Below, piece after piece: positions 41,739 through 52,315 of a stretch of DNA of 64,000 bases. Below the pieces are notes generated by a model, which saw only the letters and a list, made by a program, of their open reading frames with translations, did not search any database and was not told the origin of the DNA. The position numbers and the translations under genes are program-made. Origin of the DNA: Cryoendolithus antarcticus (taxonomy: Eukaryota; Ascomycota; Dothideomycetes; Cladosporiales; Cladosporiaceae); NCBI GenBank assembly GCA_002077065.1, contig NAJO01000026.1:248001-312000 (forward strand), written 5' to 3'. Every line of letters starts with the position of its first letter. Positions within the stretch are counted from its first letter, which is position 1.

Positions 41739-42140
41739 TCAAGTGTGTATCCCCTGCCATCCAGCCATCGCGTCACACACGGCTGTCTGCTGCTCAGAGG
41801 CACTGTAGTGGGCGTTCGCACGGCCCTTCGCTAGCCCACCCTCACGCGTCCTTGATGCGGCATACATTTGCTCAAATTGTGACTCAGCCTTCACGATCTC
41901 AGCAGCAAGGCTGTCTTCAAAGAGTTCGAAACTTTCTACTCACAGTTGTCGACATACGCGTAAGATCGCGATGCCTCTCACGTAGCGTGTATGGCACCTC
42001 GGTTGAACTGAGCGGAGATCGCGCATTTGTGGCGTCCGTTGGGTTTGAGCTGGCAGTGAGGCCACGAAGTAGCGCTCCGGGATCTGAAGTCGAAGCTCGG
42101 CTGGTAGGCTAAGTAGAGTGGCCTGCGCTGCTGGTGCCAT
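41739..42140 (-). pseudogene. F-box-like copy 11, disrupted by in-frame TGA
   Basis: ATG 42140 (MAPAAQATLLSLPAELRLQI) reads to a TGA at 41942-41940, right after the GIAILRVCRQL segment. The same frame continues to TGA 41741-41739 with VESFELFEDSLAAEIVK...VCDAMAGWQGIHT, matching intact copy 12 (LRAEGCELFDKSLEAEI...CEAMSEWQRLRC) at every landmark. Total extent is 132 sense codons plus one internal stop, against 130 aa in the intact sibling. The stop replaces the Arg of CRQLR. The bases around it (CTGTGAGTAG) resemble a splice donor, but homologous coding sequence beyond argues against an intron there. Confidence 0.65.
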
Positions 42141-42668
42141 CGCGATTGTTCAAATCATTATTGTCGCGTGCAGTATGTTCTTCGTAATGCCCTGGATGCT
42201 CCCAGGCGTCTCTCTGGTGCGTCGTCAGCTTAAGGCAGTAAGGAGGTGATGAAGTGAACGTGCTCGCGAAGGCTAGCAAGCTGGTCGGATAAGATGGTGT
42301 CGTGCTGGTGGAGGGAGAAAGTGAGCGACAGTAGATGAATCGCGCGCTTCAGAGATTGGATACGTCAAGAGCTAGCCTGAAGTACGAGTCACAATCGCAC
42401 CTACTTTGAGTGTATCCGAAGTTGGATATGTTGAAAATCGTCTTGTATCACCAAACTACCTGGAGCGTTCCTAGCAGCATCACTGGCTTTGCTACGCTGC
42501 ACCTCACCATCATGTTCCCCACGGCGTCCCTTTCGAGTCAGTCAGCCCGCTCTTTGGGTATCCTTACCGAATTCCGCTTCCTCTTGTTGCTGCATTCGTC
42601 GGTCCTTCGCCATTGAAGTCACACCAAAGTCGAGTAGAGCGCGCTTGCTTTGTCGTCGAGATGCAGGC
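42141..42668. other. Intergenic between copies 11 and 12
   Basis: No gene supported. Confidence 0.4.
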
Positions 42669-43061
42669 TCAGCATCTAAGCCTCTGCCATTCAGACATCG
42701 CCTCACAGACCAAATCGTATTGCTGTTTTGCGTAAGCAATAGCGCGGACGATGCGGTCCTTGCCGTCCAAGAGTGTAAGCGGCCGTGCCCTTACCATGCG
42801 GAAACTGCCAGCGCAATGATAGATCTCAGCCTCCAAGCTCTTGTCGAATAGCTCACAGCCCTCGGCGCGAAGCTGACGACAGGTATGTAAGACCGCCACG
42901 CCTTTGAGATAATAGACATTCGACCCATGCGAACGGCTGATGCGGTCGGGGCACTTGGGCCGGTACGAGGGTAGAGAGACTCGGAAATATTGCGCCAGGA
43001 TCTCAACGGGCAGCTCTACTGGCAGGCCGAGGAGGGACCACTGAGGAGGGTTTTGGGTCAT
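42669..43061 (-). CDS. F-box-like family copy 12 (intact, 130 aa)
   Basis: ATG 43061 (MTQNPPQW, then SLLGLPVELPVEILAQYFRVSLP) gives 130 aa with all three family landmarks: F-box-like helix (residues 9-27), VYYLKGVAVLHTCRQLRAEGCELFDKSLEAEI (about 53-84) and CEAMSEWQRLRC at the very C-terminus. The frame is open upstream to a GTG at 43148, but no ATG supports extension. It is the reference intact member for block 3. No transmembrane or signal segment. Function unknown; the LPVEL helix is only F-box-like. Confidence 0.65.
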   Translation of the reverse strand: MTQNPPQWSLLGLPVELPVEILAQYFRVSLPSYRPKCPDRISRSHGSNVYYLKGVAVLHTCRQLRAEGCELFDKSLEAEIYHCAGSFRMVRARPLTLLDGKDRIVRAIAYAKQQYDLVCEAMSEWQRLRC

Positions 43062-43450
43062 AGCTGCTGGTTTAAGCGTCCAGTGTCTAGGGATGTCACT
43101 CGTAGGCCCTGGGATACCTGGCTCCGTTGCACAATGTGTTGAATTCACAGCCTATTTCGGAGCCAGGATGTGCGCCTTGTGCGTCGCTTGTGTTATTGAT
43201 GCCAAGGCTTGCATCGTAAAGTGAAGCTTTTGTAGTGAAGTATCTCCAGCCGCACCTCGAACGACTGCAATGCTACCCGGCTGCAGAGATAGGTGCGTTT
43301 CTATGTAGACTGCACAGAAGAAACTGTCTGAGTGAGCATCCGCTATGCAGGCTTGGGAGAAGCGGGCAAGTCGTTGCCATTCGTGATCCTACCGTAGATT
43401 CTAGGCTGAGCATGCGCTCTTGATTCCCGCAGCACCTCAGACCTCCGACA
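43062..43450. other. Intergenic between copies 12 and 13
   Basis: No gene supported. Confidence 0.4.
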
Positions 43451-44027
43451 TCAATGTAGCCGGGAGAGCTCCATCATCCTTTGGATATTCACCTCTGACC
43501 GAAATTCTGCCTGCGAATTCCCTGGCTCGCTACGCCCAACATCAGTTCCAGCCATTGCCTTTCTCGCACTTGATGTCACCGCCCACACGTGCTTGGCTTC
43601 CTGTACCAGGAGCCACTGTAGTTGAGCATCGCGAAACTCGGCTAAGCGGAACCCCGTAGTCAGCTTGGCTGCTGCTTCGATCTCTCGCCCGGTCCGCTGC
43701 AGCTCATAATCGAGTCTTTTGTCAAATAACTTGGCGCCTTCCGCTCTCAATTGGCGAGAAGTATGCAGAGCTGCGACGCCGTCGAGATAGCGCTTGTAGC
43801 TGAAATTGAGCTTCTCACTGTTGTGTCGCGGTTGCGGACCAGTGTGGCCAGACTGGCATCGATATGGCGAAGTAGTACTTCAGGATCTCGAGCCGGAGCT
43901 CCGTTGGTAGCCCGAGTAGGAACGCTTGAAAGCTAGATTGTGGCAAGTCGTCGTCTGCGGGTTGTGATTCAGGATTGCCTGCCAGCGCCTCGCGCAGTAC
44001 CACCGTCGAAGTCGCCTTAGCGTTCAT
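43451..44027 (-). pseudogene. F-box-like copy 13, frameshifted
   Basis: ATG 44027 reads MNAKATSTVV...FLLGLPTELRLEILKYYFAISMP and ends at TGA 43815-43817. The rest of the domain is in another frame: from about 43850 it reads NSEKLNFSYKRYLDGVAALHTSRQLRAEGAKLFDKRLDYEL and includes the Trp helix AKHVWAVTSSA before ending at 43451. The break lies within about 30 nt around 43840-43870, near HW/SATATQQ. The His-Thr-Cys segment also has Cys changed to Ser. A short intron cannot be placed at the break, since no GT-AG pair restores the frame. Most simply, this is a single-base indel. Confidence 0.6.
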
Positions 44028-44509
44028 TTGTATTATTGAAGTTCACGAGTCTGTTCTTGTAGCACTGATGGCACAAAGAGCTCTCCGAAGGATGAAGTCG
44101 AAAGTGTTTGAGATAGGCAGTATTTCCGGACAGGTAGTCAACCCAGACAGTGTACTTGGGTATGCCATTCATGCTGACCGGTCAATGCTCTGTGTGTGGA
44201 GCACAAGCATTTCGGACGAGCCATTCACTGGACTTGGAAAGTCGCCTCTTATTGGACTGTCATCTCGGCTGACCATTACGATCGGCGCGTAGTACGCGAG
44301 CACTGCTGGCTGACTCTTACGATGCCGCACGTCCGATGATACCCATGCTTAACGAGGAATCAGTGAGGGACACATCGACCTTCGATATTCTCTCTTGGTT
44401 TTGGCCAGCTGTCCAGGTCCACTGTGAATCATGGTTGTGGCGGGAGTTGTAAAGCTGCACGCCTTGCGTATTCTCGTATGTCGTTTCGTTCTTTGTGTGG
44501 TTCGCAGTC
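44028..44509. other. Intergenic between copies 13 and 14
   Basis: No gene supported. Confidence 0.4.
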
Positions 44510-45013
44510 TCACTTGTGAGGTGCAGATTGATGCAATGCATGCAACCAGTTTCTCCAGTCGCTGCTCGTCAGTGATCCTGGAAAGTACAGGTCCCGGCCT
44601 GGCCTGAGTCCAGTAGGGCGGTCGACAGCGGCTTCGGTATCGCGCGCCTGCCACATCTGCAAAGCTTGAATAACAGCTGCATACATCCGCACAGCCTGTA
44701 CATAGCGTGCGTCTCGTGGCCAACTGCCAAAAGACCACGGATGAAGATCTTCCTTTACGTAGGAATGGAACCCAATCTCTTTCTGAAGTGCGTCTTCCAA
44801 TGGCTTCAAGGCTTCTTCGCGAAGCTGCTGGCACACGTGCGGTACCTTCCTGCCTTGCAGAAAGCTGATACAGACCTTCCTGGGTTGATCGATCAGTCTT
44901 CCCAAGGACGACGGAGAATGGCCAAGAGCACGCATGGACACCGCAAAATAGTGGGACAGAATCAGAAGTCGGAGCTCTGTAGGAAGGTCGAGGAGCGGGC
45001 TTGATGAGGCCAT
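44510..45013 (-). CDS. F-box-like family copy 14 (intact)
   Basis: 167 aa from ATG 45013 (MASSSP, then LLDLPTELRLLILSHYFAVSM). The longer frame to 45199 adds 62 residues without family similarity and is not used. Central segment: FLQGRKVPHVCQQLREEALKPLEDALQKEI. Trp helix: VIQALQMWQARDTEAAV. The C-terminus is about 35 residues longer than copy 12. No disruption. It shares FLQGR-PHxCxQLRxEx with disrupted copy 15, so these two look like the closest pair. Function unknown. Confidence 0.6.
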   Translation of the reverse strand: MASSSPLLDLPTELRLLILSHYFAVSMRALGHSPSSLGRLIDQPRKVCISFLQGRKVPHVCQQLREEALKPLEDALQKEIGFHSYVKEDLHPWSFGSWPRDARYVQAVRMYAAVIQALQMWQARDTEAAVDRPTGLRPGRDLYFPGSLTSSDWRNWLHALHQSAPHK

Positions 45014-45417
45014 GACAGCGTCCGTCCGGTTGTGTAAGGTATGGAATACTATGAAAGTACTCAAGCTCTCTCTTCCTTGAACATGGGAACCAGCTGGAGC
45101 ACTGAGATATTTGCCCAAACTTTTGTGGTGCGCAAGCTGGTATTCAGCAAAACGAACTCCTCCAATCGCGACCCGCGCAATGGTTATGAGCTTCAACATT
45201 TACTTGGCGCGTAACCCGATCAGACGGATCTGATTTCAAGACAAGGTAAGATCCTGCTCTCGAGCGCTCTCCAATGGGACTTCACGCATTCCCGTCCCTG
45301 ACGTGTCAGTCTACCTCGCTTTTGGTCTCGGACTTCCTTTAATGCGCAGGACCTGAGCCATACCACCTCCCAAGTCCGATCTCCTGACCGTACGCCTCTC
45401 CTTCAGCTAGCTGCCGC
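45014..45417. other. Intergenic between copies 14 and 15
   Basis: No gene supported. Confidence 0.4.
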
Positions 45418-45834
45418 CTATGCTTCACTCGTTTGAGCCGGGCCCTCGCCCAGGGTCTGCGCCAGCCCTTGAGAGCGTAGAGTGCGAGTGCATGCTGTCG
45501 GCAAGCATGCGCGAATGCCGCGCTGAAGTCTGATCGGCCGAAGATCCGCGGCGTGCCAGTTCGGCGGTGCCGTCACGGTGCTCAGTCGACGGCCGACTTC
45601 GGTCTTGAGACTCGCTTTGAAGAGTTCGAGTCCTTCAGCCCGAAGTTGGTAACAAGCGTGTGGCACGAATCTGCCCTGCAGGAAACGCGTGTAACAGTAT
45701 GCAGAATTGCCAGCCAGTCTGCCATTTGCTCAGGGTGAGTCTTCGTGAGTCGGTAGTGCGGCTGTGAAGTAGTCTTCGAGAACCATGAGTCGGAGCTCTG
45801 TAGGCAGATCGAGAAACCGAATGTGCTGAGCCAT
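45418..45834 (-). pseudogene. F-box-like copy 15, disrupted by in-frame TGA
   Basis: ATG 45834 reads MAQHIRFLDLPTELRLMVLEDYFTAALPTHEDSP and stops at TGA 45732-45730. The same frame continues ANGRLAGNSAYCYTRFLQGRFVPHACYQLRAEGLELFKASLKTEV to TGA 45418, matching copy 14 (FLQGRKVPHVCQQLREEA). With the single stop the locus spans 139 codons, the usual length. No GT-AG pair that removes the TGA in phase was found. Re-initiation at an internal codon is unlikely to give a functional F-box-like domain. Confidence 0.6.
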
Positions 45835-46235
45835 TGCAATTGTGCTATGCTGTAGGTATGCAACATCGACTTGAACGCAATGCATGTATGCTTCGATGCA
45901 TCTATGGTGATGGTGATGGCATTCTTCGTTCATATATACGACTCCACTGATCGTGTGTGGTGGACGCTGCGACAGAACATCACCGAAACTCGAGACATCT
46001 CGGGAGCCGATCCAAAGCACTTCTGTCTCTGTCCGGCTGTCCCGACTCGCATCGTAAGAACCCGGCTTTCGCAGATTTGGTTCGCAGTATTTCAGGCGCC
46101 TACTTGTAGCGTGGAGTACTTCCGCAAGACGAGTGCAGACGAGCATACCGCGTTTTCATTGGCACATATCCTCATCCTCGCTCCGCAATGTACAGCATAT
46201 TTCCTCAACACCGCGCTTCCCATTGCAATGATTCC
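45835..46235. other. Intergenic
   Basis: No gene supported between copy 15 and the 3' end of the next minus-strand gene. Confidence 0.4.
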
Positions 46236-47195
46236 TCACATATAAGTATTCCCCACCAATGGCCCAATCCACTTGCCTTTTCCCTTCCGCGCAGCCTTCA
46301 TCTCCAGATACAGCTGCGGATTGATCCCCTTCTTCTTCAGCTTCGCAATCTCCTTCTCGCTCAGCTCGCTGATATCGTGGTCCGAGCTATTGAATCTCTT
46401 GACAGGCTCCATCTTCTCGCCCACATCGCCATTGACAGAGAGTGTATGGTGGCTGGCGTTGTCTTCCCATTGGCCTGCTCTACTAGGCGCGCCGGCTGAG
46501 GTCGAAGACAGGATGGAGAGGTGGGAAGACGTTTGGTCAAAAGAAGTGCGTTTTACGATGCGTGGTGACTTTGGTGGAAGGGTAGGCGCGGGTGTTGGTA
46601 CTGAGGCTGGAGCTCGAGCTGGCGATGCTTTGGTTTGAGGTGGGGATGTAGGAGTTCTGGCTGGCGAAGGCGGGAGCGAGACTGGTCGTGCCTGGAAACG
46701 TGCTATATGTTTCTGCTTTGCAACCGGCCGCTCTGCTGAGCCAACTGTGCTCGTGCTACCGGAGGTGTCCGAGCGGTGGTGCTTGCCATTCGTGCTATTG
46801 GGCTTCGAAAGTGATCGCTGCGCATCGAAATCGATGTCTCGCCGCCGTGTTCGTAGCTCACCAAGCTGATCATCCCATACGAGGTCTGTTGCTGCAGAGC
46901 TTCCATCGTCGGTCTGCGCGCCCTCTACCGTGTCTTCGAGTCCCAAGTCAAATTCTGGTTCGTCCGGGAGGTCTTTGGCAGGCTGATGGAATGCGCTCAT
47001 GACATGCACACTCGCGCCGCTCGAGGAAGACGAGGAGCGCACCGAAGGCGCGAGGCGCGGAATGCTTCTCGACGAAGTTCCTTCATTGTATCTTGGGCGC
47101 GAGAAATTCAAGGGCCGCGGTCGTAAATCGGAGACCTCTGTTCGTATGCTCTCGCTATCCGTCTCACTCACCGGACTCAGTCGGCCAAAGGGCAT
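46236..47195 (-). CDS. Conserved hypothetical fungal protein, disordered with conserved C-terminus
   Basis: 319 aa from ATG 47195 (MPFGRLSPVSETDSESIRTE); the frame extends 72 codons further upstream without a good start. Most of the protein is Ser/Pro/Thr-rich and disordered (SLPPSPARTPTSPPQTKASP). The last ~55 residues form a compact, charged, probably helical motif: RFNSSDHDISELSEKEIAKL, then KKKGINPQLYLEMKAARKGK and GKWIGPLVGN. I recall this C-terminal motif as widespread in Pezizomycotina proteins of unknown function. No enzymatic residues, membrane segments or signal peptide. Role unknown. Confidence 0.75.
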   Translation of the reverse strand: MPFGRLSPVSETDSESIRTEVSDLRPRPLNFSRPRYNEGTSSRSIPRLAPSVRSSSSSSGASVHVMSAFHQPAKDLPDEPEFDLGLEDTVEGAQTDDGSSAATDLVWDDQLGELRTRRRDIDFDAQRSLSKPNSTNGKHHRSDTSGSTSTVGSAERPVAKQKHIARFQARPVSLPPSPARTPTSPPQTKASPARAPASVPTPAPTLPPKSPRIVKRTSFDQTSSHLSILSSTSAGAPSRAGQWEDNASHHTLSVNGDVGEKMEPVKRFNSSDHDISELSEKEIAKLKKKGINPQLYLEMKAARKGKGKWIGPLVGNTYM

Positions 47196-48319
47196 CTTGT
47201 TCGAACGATCTTCGCAATCCCTTAATCGAAGTCCGAACTCTCGGCGGTGCACTCGATGCGCAACAGTAGACTTCAATGGCAGCTCAACCCAGGTCCCGAA
47301 ACAGCACGTATCGCATTTCCCAATTCCCGCCTTACCTTGCAATACCTGACTATCGCATCGTCGTACACGCAAACGAACGAGAACTTTCACATACCTCAGG
47401 TACACATACAATCCCAGTCATGTCACACCACACGGCCCCTCCCACTACCAAGTGACGTTCCTGGTTATCGCATCCACCAATCATCACGCGCAATTGGGCC
47501 TCGAAACCCTAGTAGACTTGCAGAGACTCGAGCATCCTTGCGTACCTGCCGGCCGCCGCAGACTCCACCTGCCGGGTGATCGAAGATGCGATGAACAAGA
47601 GGCACAGAAGTCTGGGATCCTGGGAATTAGAGGCGTCGGGGAGCGGGATGCGAACCCTGCAGTGGGCGCCGTTAGGGAAAGCCTCTTCGTCATGGCGTTA
47701 GTGTGAGAGAGTGTGCGAATCATGATGCAACGCCGTTGCTGATTGCCTAGGCACGAGGAAATATGGACCTGATGGCCGGGGTTGAGTCCGCTTGGGTATG
47801 CCAGCACGGAATCCAATGCGTAATGTACTGCGGGAAGAACGAGCAGATTGGACCTTAGGAGGTGCGATTGCCGATCGTCGACGGGATCATGCCTCATCCT
47901 CATGTCGAACGGCCGCACTACGACCGTAGGTAAAGACATGGACATGACGAGTGAAATTGATTGCTCGTTGGCGATCGTAACATGGAGGAACCGGGTGATG
48001 GGTGTAGGATTAGATCTTTATTTTCGTTGAAAGCGAGGCAATGACATTTTGATCTCTGAGGGAGCAAAAGCGTTGGGCATGGACGCTCCTTCCACGCCGC
48101 CTCAGTACGCTGAACTACGTATATGTACATTGAGATTCCGAGAAAAGAGTTACGCCATTGGCGATATCGCCCCGAACACATCTTGTGTTCAGCGCTAATG
48201 CGTTCGCCCATCAATCGCCAATACCACTGGCTGCTCCCATGAAACAAGGTCACGCATGCAAATATTCGTAATCCGTGCTCAGGACCTACCCCCCACGCCG
48301 TGCGGCACTAAGCAATCAA
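47196..48319. other. Intergenic
   Basis: 1.1 kb between two minus-strand genes. It should hold the promoter of the left gene and the 3' UTR of the RGS-like gene. No further gene seen. Confidence 0.45.
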
Positions 48320-49525
48320 TCAGTCCTCCTCCCTCAAACCCCCATGACTCTTCTTTCTGCCCATTCCGCTGAGCCTCCCAAGTTTCTTCCACATGCCGCT
48401 GTCTCGACTTTGCCGCGGACTCTGCCCGGGCGAGTTGAGCCCAAGATCACCCACAGGCGGACTCGTTGGTGGTGTCATCGGACTATCATTTCCACCGCTG
48501 CCAGTACTTCCGCTATCGTCTGTCATGCCTTGGCCACTTGTCGAGGCCGAGCTACCGTGTGGATTCGATGTGCCTGACGCTATGGAAGACGAGAAAGGCG
48601 CAACGGCCGGATGTGATGAGGAGGGTGACAGCTTGATGCTAAAGCGGGCTTTGTTTAGTGTCGTGGAGATTGTCGAGGGTGCAGATTTGCGGTTCATGAA
48701 TGAGGATGTGTGCCCGTGGTATGAGTTCGAATGTGGTTCGACGGCTGTTTGTGGCGGTGGCGAACTTCTTGCATTGCGTCCATGCCGCCGGAAGCTGTGT
48801 GAGCTGCTTTCTCGCGATTTGCTGGACCCGGATATGCTTTCGCTGCTCATGTTGAAAGGCATGGAGGAGACTTTTGGGTCTGCCGTTTGCGGGTAACAGC
48901 TGTTCAGGAAGGGAACCAAGACGGAATCCTCCATGAGCTCGTAGATCTTGGCGACTGCTGGGTCCAGCTTTTCGGGTGCTGGTGGGAGGTCGCCGGGTCC
49001 GAGGTCGAGTATGGGATCTCGTACGTTTGATGGCAGGTTGACTTCTCGCGAGCCGTTGGGTCGGATGTATGCATCTATTAGTCTGTTCCAGAGTAATTGA
49101 ACATACTCTCGATCCCGTACTGGTGGCGCCTCCTCGCCTTGCGCTTTCGACATCATCTTCGCGAAGTGCTTCTTGTATCTCCCAGCATCCATGGTAAACT
49201 CCAACGTCTCCAGACAATGATTACTCGACAAGTACGCCATGAACGCTGCGAGCGTCCATGGTTGTGGTGATGTGTTCGCAAGGATCTCCTTGAGATTCGG
49301 TCTCCTTGGACAGTACGGTCCTTGTATTCCACTGCCCGCCTTCGGTATCGCAACGCTCAACGGCCTCGTCGGCACAGTCTCTTCGGCCGACATCTCGACT
49401 TCGTCCTCCTCGTCTGCGCTCGAACCCTCGGTGAGCGCAGAAGGTGGATAAATTGACGACGCCCTCGACGAACTGCCAGATGACGCAGGTGATGTGAAGT
49501 GGGAGGACGAATTCCGCGAGATCAT
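48320..49525 (-). CDS. RGS-domain-like regulator of G-protein signalling
   Basis: 401 aa from ATG 49525 (MISRNSSSHFTSPASSGSSS); the frame extends to a GTG at 49588, not used. The N-terminal half holds an RGS-superfamily fold: RPNLKEILANTSPQPWTLAA, FMAYLSSNHCLETLEFTMDAGRY, then VQLLWNRLIDAYIRPNGSREVNLP and YELMEDSVLVPFLNSC (about residues 73-215). RGS proteins speed GTP hydrolysis on G-alpha subunits. The C-terminal ~190 residues are Ser-rich and disordered and end in a basic stretch (KKLGRLSGMGRKKSHGGLREED). Which G-alpha it acts on cannot be read from sequence. No introns needed. Confidence 0.8.
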   Translation of the reverse strand: MISRNSSSHFTSPASSGSSSRASSIYPPSALTEGSSADEEDEVEMSAEETVPTRPLSVAIPKAGSGIQGPYCPRRPNLKEILANTSPQPWTLAAFMAYLSSNHCLETLEFTMDAGRYKKHFAKMMSKAQGEEAPPVRDREYVQLLWNRLIDAYIRPNGSREVNLPSNVRDPILDLGPGDLPPAPEKLDPAVAKIYELMEDSVLVPFLNSCYPQTADPKVSSMPFNMSSESISGSSKSRESSSHSFRRHGRNARSSPPPQTAVEPHSNSYHGHTSSFMNRKSAPSTISTTLNKARFSIKLSPSSSHPAVAPFSSSIASGTSNPHGSSASTSGQGMTDDSGSTGSGGNDSPMTPPTSPPVGDLGLNSPGQSPRQSRDSGMWKKLGRLSGMGRKKSHGGLREED

Positions 49526-52315
49526 AACGCTTGGAAAGGTTGTAGCGCGAGGTATCTTCCTCGCGGGTCGCTCGAAGCTGACGCACACTTGTTGCCGCAG
49601 AGGCAGCTGTGCGGAAGCCAGCTTGCAGTGAGACGAACAGGCCTGTCCGTCGTCTCACTTGCGTGCGCGCACTCGGGTGTTGCTGACGATGATACTACCC
49701 TGTGCTGTTCCTTGCTCGTTTGCTCCACCCTGGTGTCTCGCAAGACGTTACTGTTCTCTCCGCCGTAGAACCTGAAGTGGTCGTGACCCTTGCTTTGCCT
49801 TACTGTTGTGTCAGGTATGGCAAGGCTCGAAGGTTCGGGTGTTCAGCACTAGAAGGCTGCGGCTGTCCAGAAGGTGACAGTCTGTTGTGACGCTACAGCC
49901 TTTCTGTAGTGTTGCACAGCGTGTGTCTCAAGGTGCGACTGAGAAGCGGGTATGCGGGTCTCAGGCCAAGAATCCAAGAATGTGCAGCGACAAGTAGCAA
50001 GTCAACACTGGCCAGTAGTAGGGTTGATGGTATTTCCAGGTTCCAGATAGGCGCCAATTATTATTACAGAGAGCGCGATAGTGAGTTGTTCGAAAGTGCG
50101 AGAGCGAAACAAAAGGGCTGCACCAAAGACAGAGTGTGCACACCGTAAGGCGTCGTTTGGGTGCACGGCCGTCGTAAGGCCGGGGAAATAGGGTAGGGCT
50201 GACGATGACCAGCTGGGGCCGACTGGGAACGATGAAGCGATGATGAAGGTCTGGCGGTGTCGCGATTTTGCGTCGTGGCACAACGGAATAGATCAGCAAC
50301 AACGGGGTTCGATTGTCTCATTAGTCACGGGTAAGATCAAGAGACGACAGCGCGAGTAGAGCAAGAGACCACCGCCATGCTACTGCAGAATTACACCAGA
50401 GCCACCACGAAGGGCATGCATCTACATGCCTTCTCCCGCAGAAGCCGCCCTTCGAAGCCAATCACCATGCGCCCGACAAGCATTCGAAACGCGGCGCTAG
50501 GGAACAAAGGAGTCTAGCAGCTGCGCCTTTTTCATGCTGCTCCACCTGTGAAAGCATGTGGTTCGCTGGAGCTGGGAGGGGAGAAGCATCCACTTTGCTG
50601 CGGTCTCGCGCCAGGTTGAGAATGAGGAGCTGCTGCTGCTGCTGCAAAGCGATGGCGCGAGAGTCTCCGCAATGCCTTCGTGCGGCTGACTTGCCGCTGA
50701 CAGGGAGCCTGGCTGTGAGCCTGAGACTCTTTGTCCTGATCGCCGATGGCCTTCTCCCAGCGTGATGGAAGCTTACTTAGTGTGGGGAGAGATCGTGCAG
50801 AGAAACTCTGTGCGCAAGGGGAGCAAACTCTAGTGTCTGGCTACCGGGAAGGTTTTGTCGATCATGCAACAAGCGTTGACCTACGCGCTTACTTGGACGA
50901 GATCTTGGAGTGCACACTCATGTCCCATCTATCAGGCTATCAACATGTGGACGCCCTCTCGAGCCCGCATGCAGCCGACTTCGTGTCATGCCTGCGGATG
51001 GAGTGATCATGCCATAGGGCGGACCTGCTGCCCTTCGAACACTTCCAGAACTTTGCCCTTTCGAGTTAGCCATGCTTGGCAAGTCATCCCGAACCACGCC
51101 GCAGCAATCCCGAGACTACGGGCTTCATCTCTGTGCATACCAGGGGTTGCTACAGTACTTACTTCCACTCCGCGCCGTGAAAGGCAAGGAGCCCATGGAC
51201 CTCACTTGCTCCACGTTACACATACAGTGTTGCTATCCATCGCAATTGCTGTTCAGGATGGCATCACGGCCTTGGCTGGCCAGACATACCACTTCGGCGC
51301 GGTTTTCGGATGATTGACTCCGTCGGGTGGAGCACGCCGGATTTCTCGGTGTCGTCGAGGAGCGAAAGGAGTCAGACCTCATCTCAACGCCGACGCAAGC
51401 CTTCCTGGGCACGAGGATGTGTGTCAACGTATAGCACGAATGCATGTAGGTGCAGGTGGAGGGCACTATCCGCGAAGCCACCCGGCTGTGAAAGGACCGG
51501 CTGGGCGAATCTAGCCAGAGGTTGGGATGCAACGTATCGTCCGCTGGCATTGCACGTGCCTGTTTGATGGCTTCGTGGGCCAGTCACCACCGGATCTCCT
51601 GGTGCTGTGTCGGATGCCGCCTGCCGAAGCCTGACGAGTTGCCGCTTCTATGGCCAAGAAGGGAAATGCCGCTTTTGGTCCTATGGGCTAGTCCTGGAGG
51701 AAGTCAGCAATCGCCTGTACCTACCGCGACGAATCATCACGCAGAAGGGCTAGGGTGACACACGTTTTTCCACTTATGGTGGCCTCTCGCGTGTACAGCA
51801 GCACACTCACCGATACATGGCCCGGACGCTGCGTGCGTCAGCCACGTGGTAGTAATTCGCGACCACGAGTGCTGCGTGTGCCAAGGCCAGGGCCACTTGC
51901 AGTATGCCACTATGTCTTCGGTCCTCCACGAGTCTGACCCACGTGGTCGTGTAGAGCCCTATGTACCGAGCGGAGGCAGCCAATATTGTGAGACAGGAAC
52001 AATTCAGATGCCGATCACACCTACCATCAACTCCTCGGTAAGAAGCCCACGCAAAATATATGCAGCACTGGATATGATTGCCCTGCGCAATGGATCCCCC
52101 CTACAAGACAACTCGTGGCACTGTAACGGCTCTGAAAAATCAGGAGACGGTGCGCTTTACCCTCATTGTGGTGCGAATTGCTGGCTATAGACATGAGCTC
52201 ACTGACTCGGCAATGATGCTCCGTACACTACCGGCAGCCTCTGCCCTGTGGTAGCACTTCGAGCCTGTATTGACGACCTGTCTCCATGGTATTGCCTTGA
52301 CGTCCTGACTCGACG
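49526..52315. other. Large intergenic region (2.8 kb), no gene seen
   Basis: The longest gene-free stretch. It contains a short CTG trinucleotide run (about 50628-50645) and two CCACGTGG-type palindromes (about 51843 and 51932). ORFs on both strands are short, and none has domain motifs. It could hold diverged family relics or noncoding RNA that cannot be recognised by eye. Confidence 0.4.

Larger units (their letters stand above)
41739..45834 (-). repeat. Block 3 of the F-box-like family (5 loci, all minus)
   Basis: Five tandem minus-strand loci about 0.8-1.0 kb apart share LLxLPTELRLxILxxYFAxSLP, GVAVLHTCRQLRAEGxxLF and a Trp helix AMxxWQ. This subfamily is shorter (about 130 aa) than block 1. 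Two loci look intact (42669-43061 and 44510-45013). Three are disrupted by an in-frame TGA or a frameshift. Confidence 0.75.

Noticed and set aside
41336..42112. 258-codon plus-strand ORF
   Set aside because: Antisense to F-box-like copy 11; its Ser/Arg/His-rich composition is typical of a shadow frame.
46500..46640. Repetitive Ser/Pro codons as a DNA repeat
   Set aside because: Low-complexity coding sequence of the disordered protein on the minus strand; no tandem DNA unit.
50300..50345. GGTTCGATTG resembling a tRNA B box
   Set aside because: No matching A box, acceptor stem or anticodon arm at tRNA spacing.
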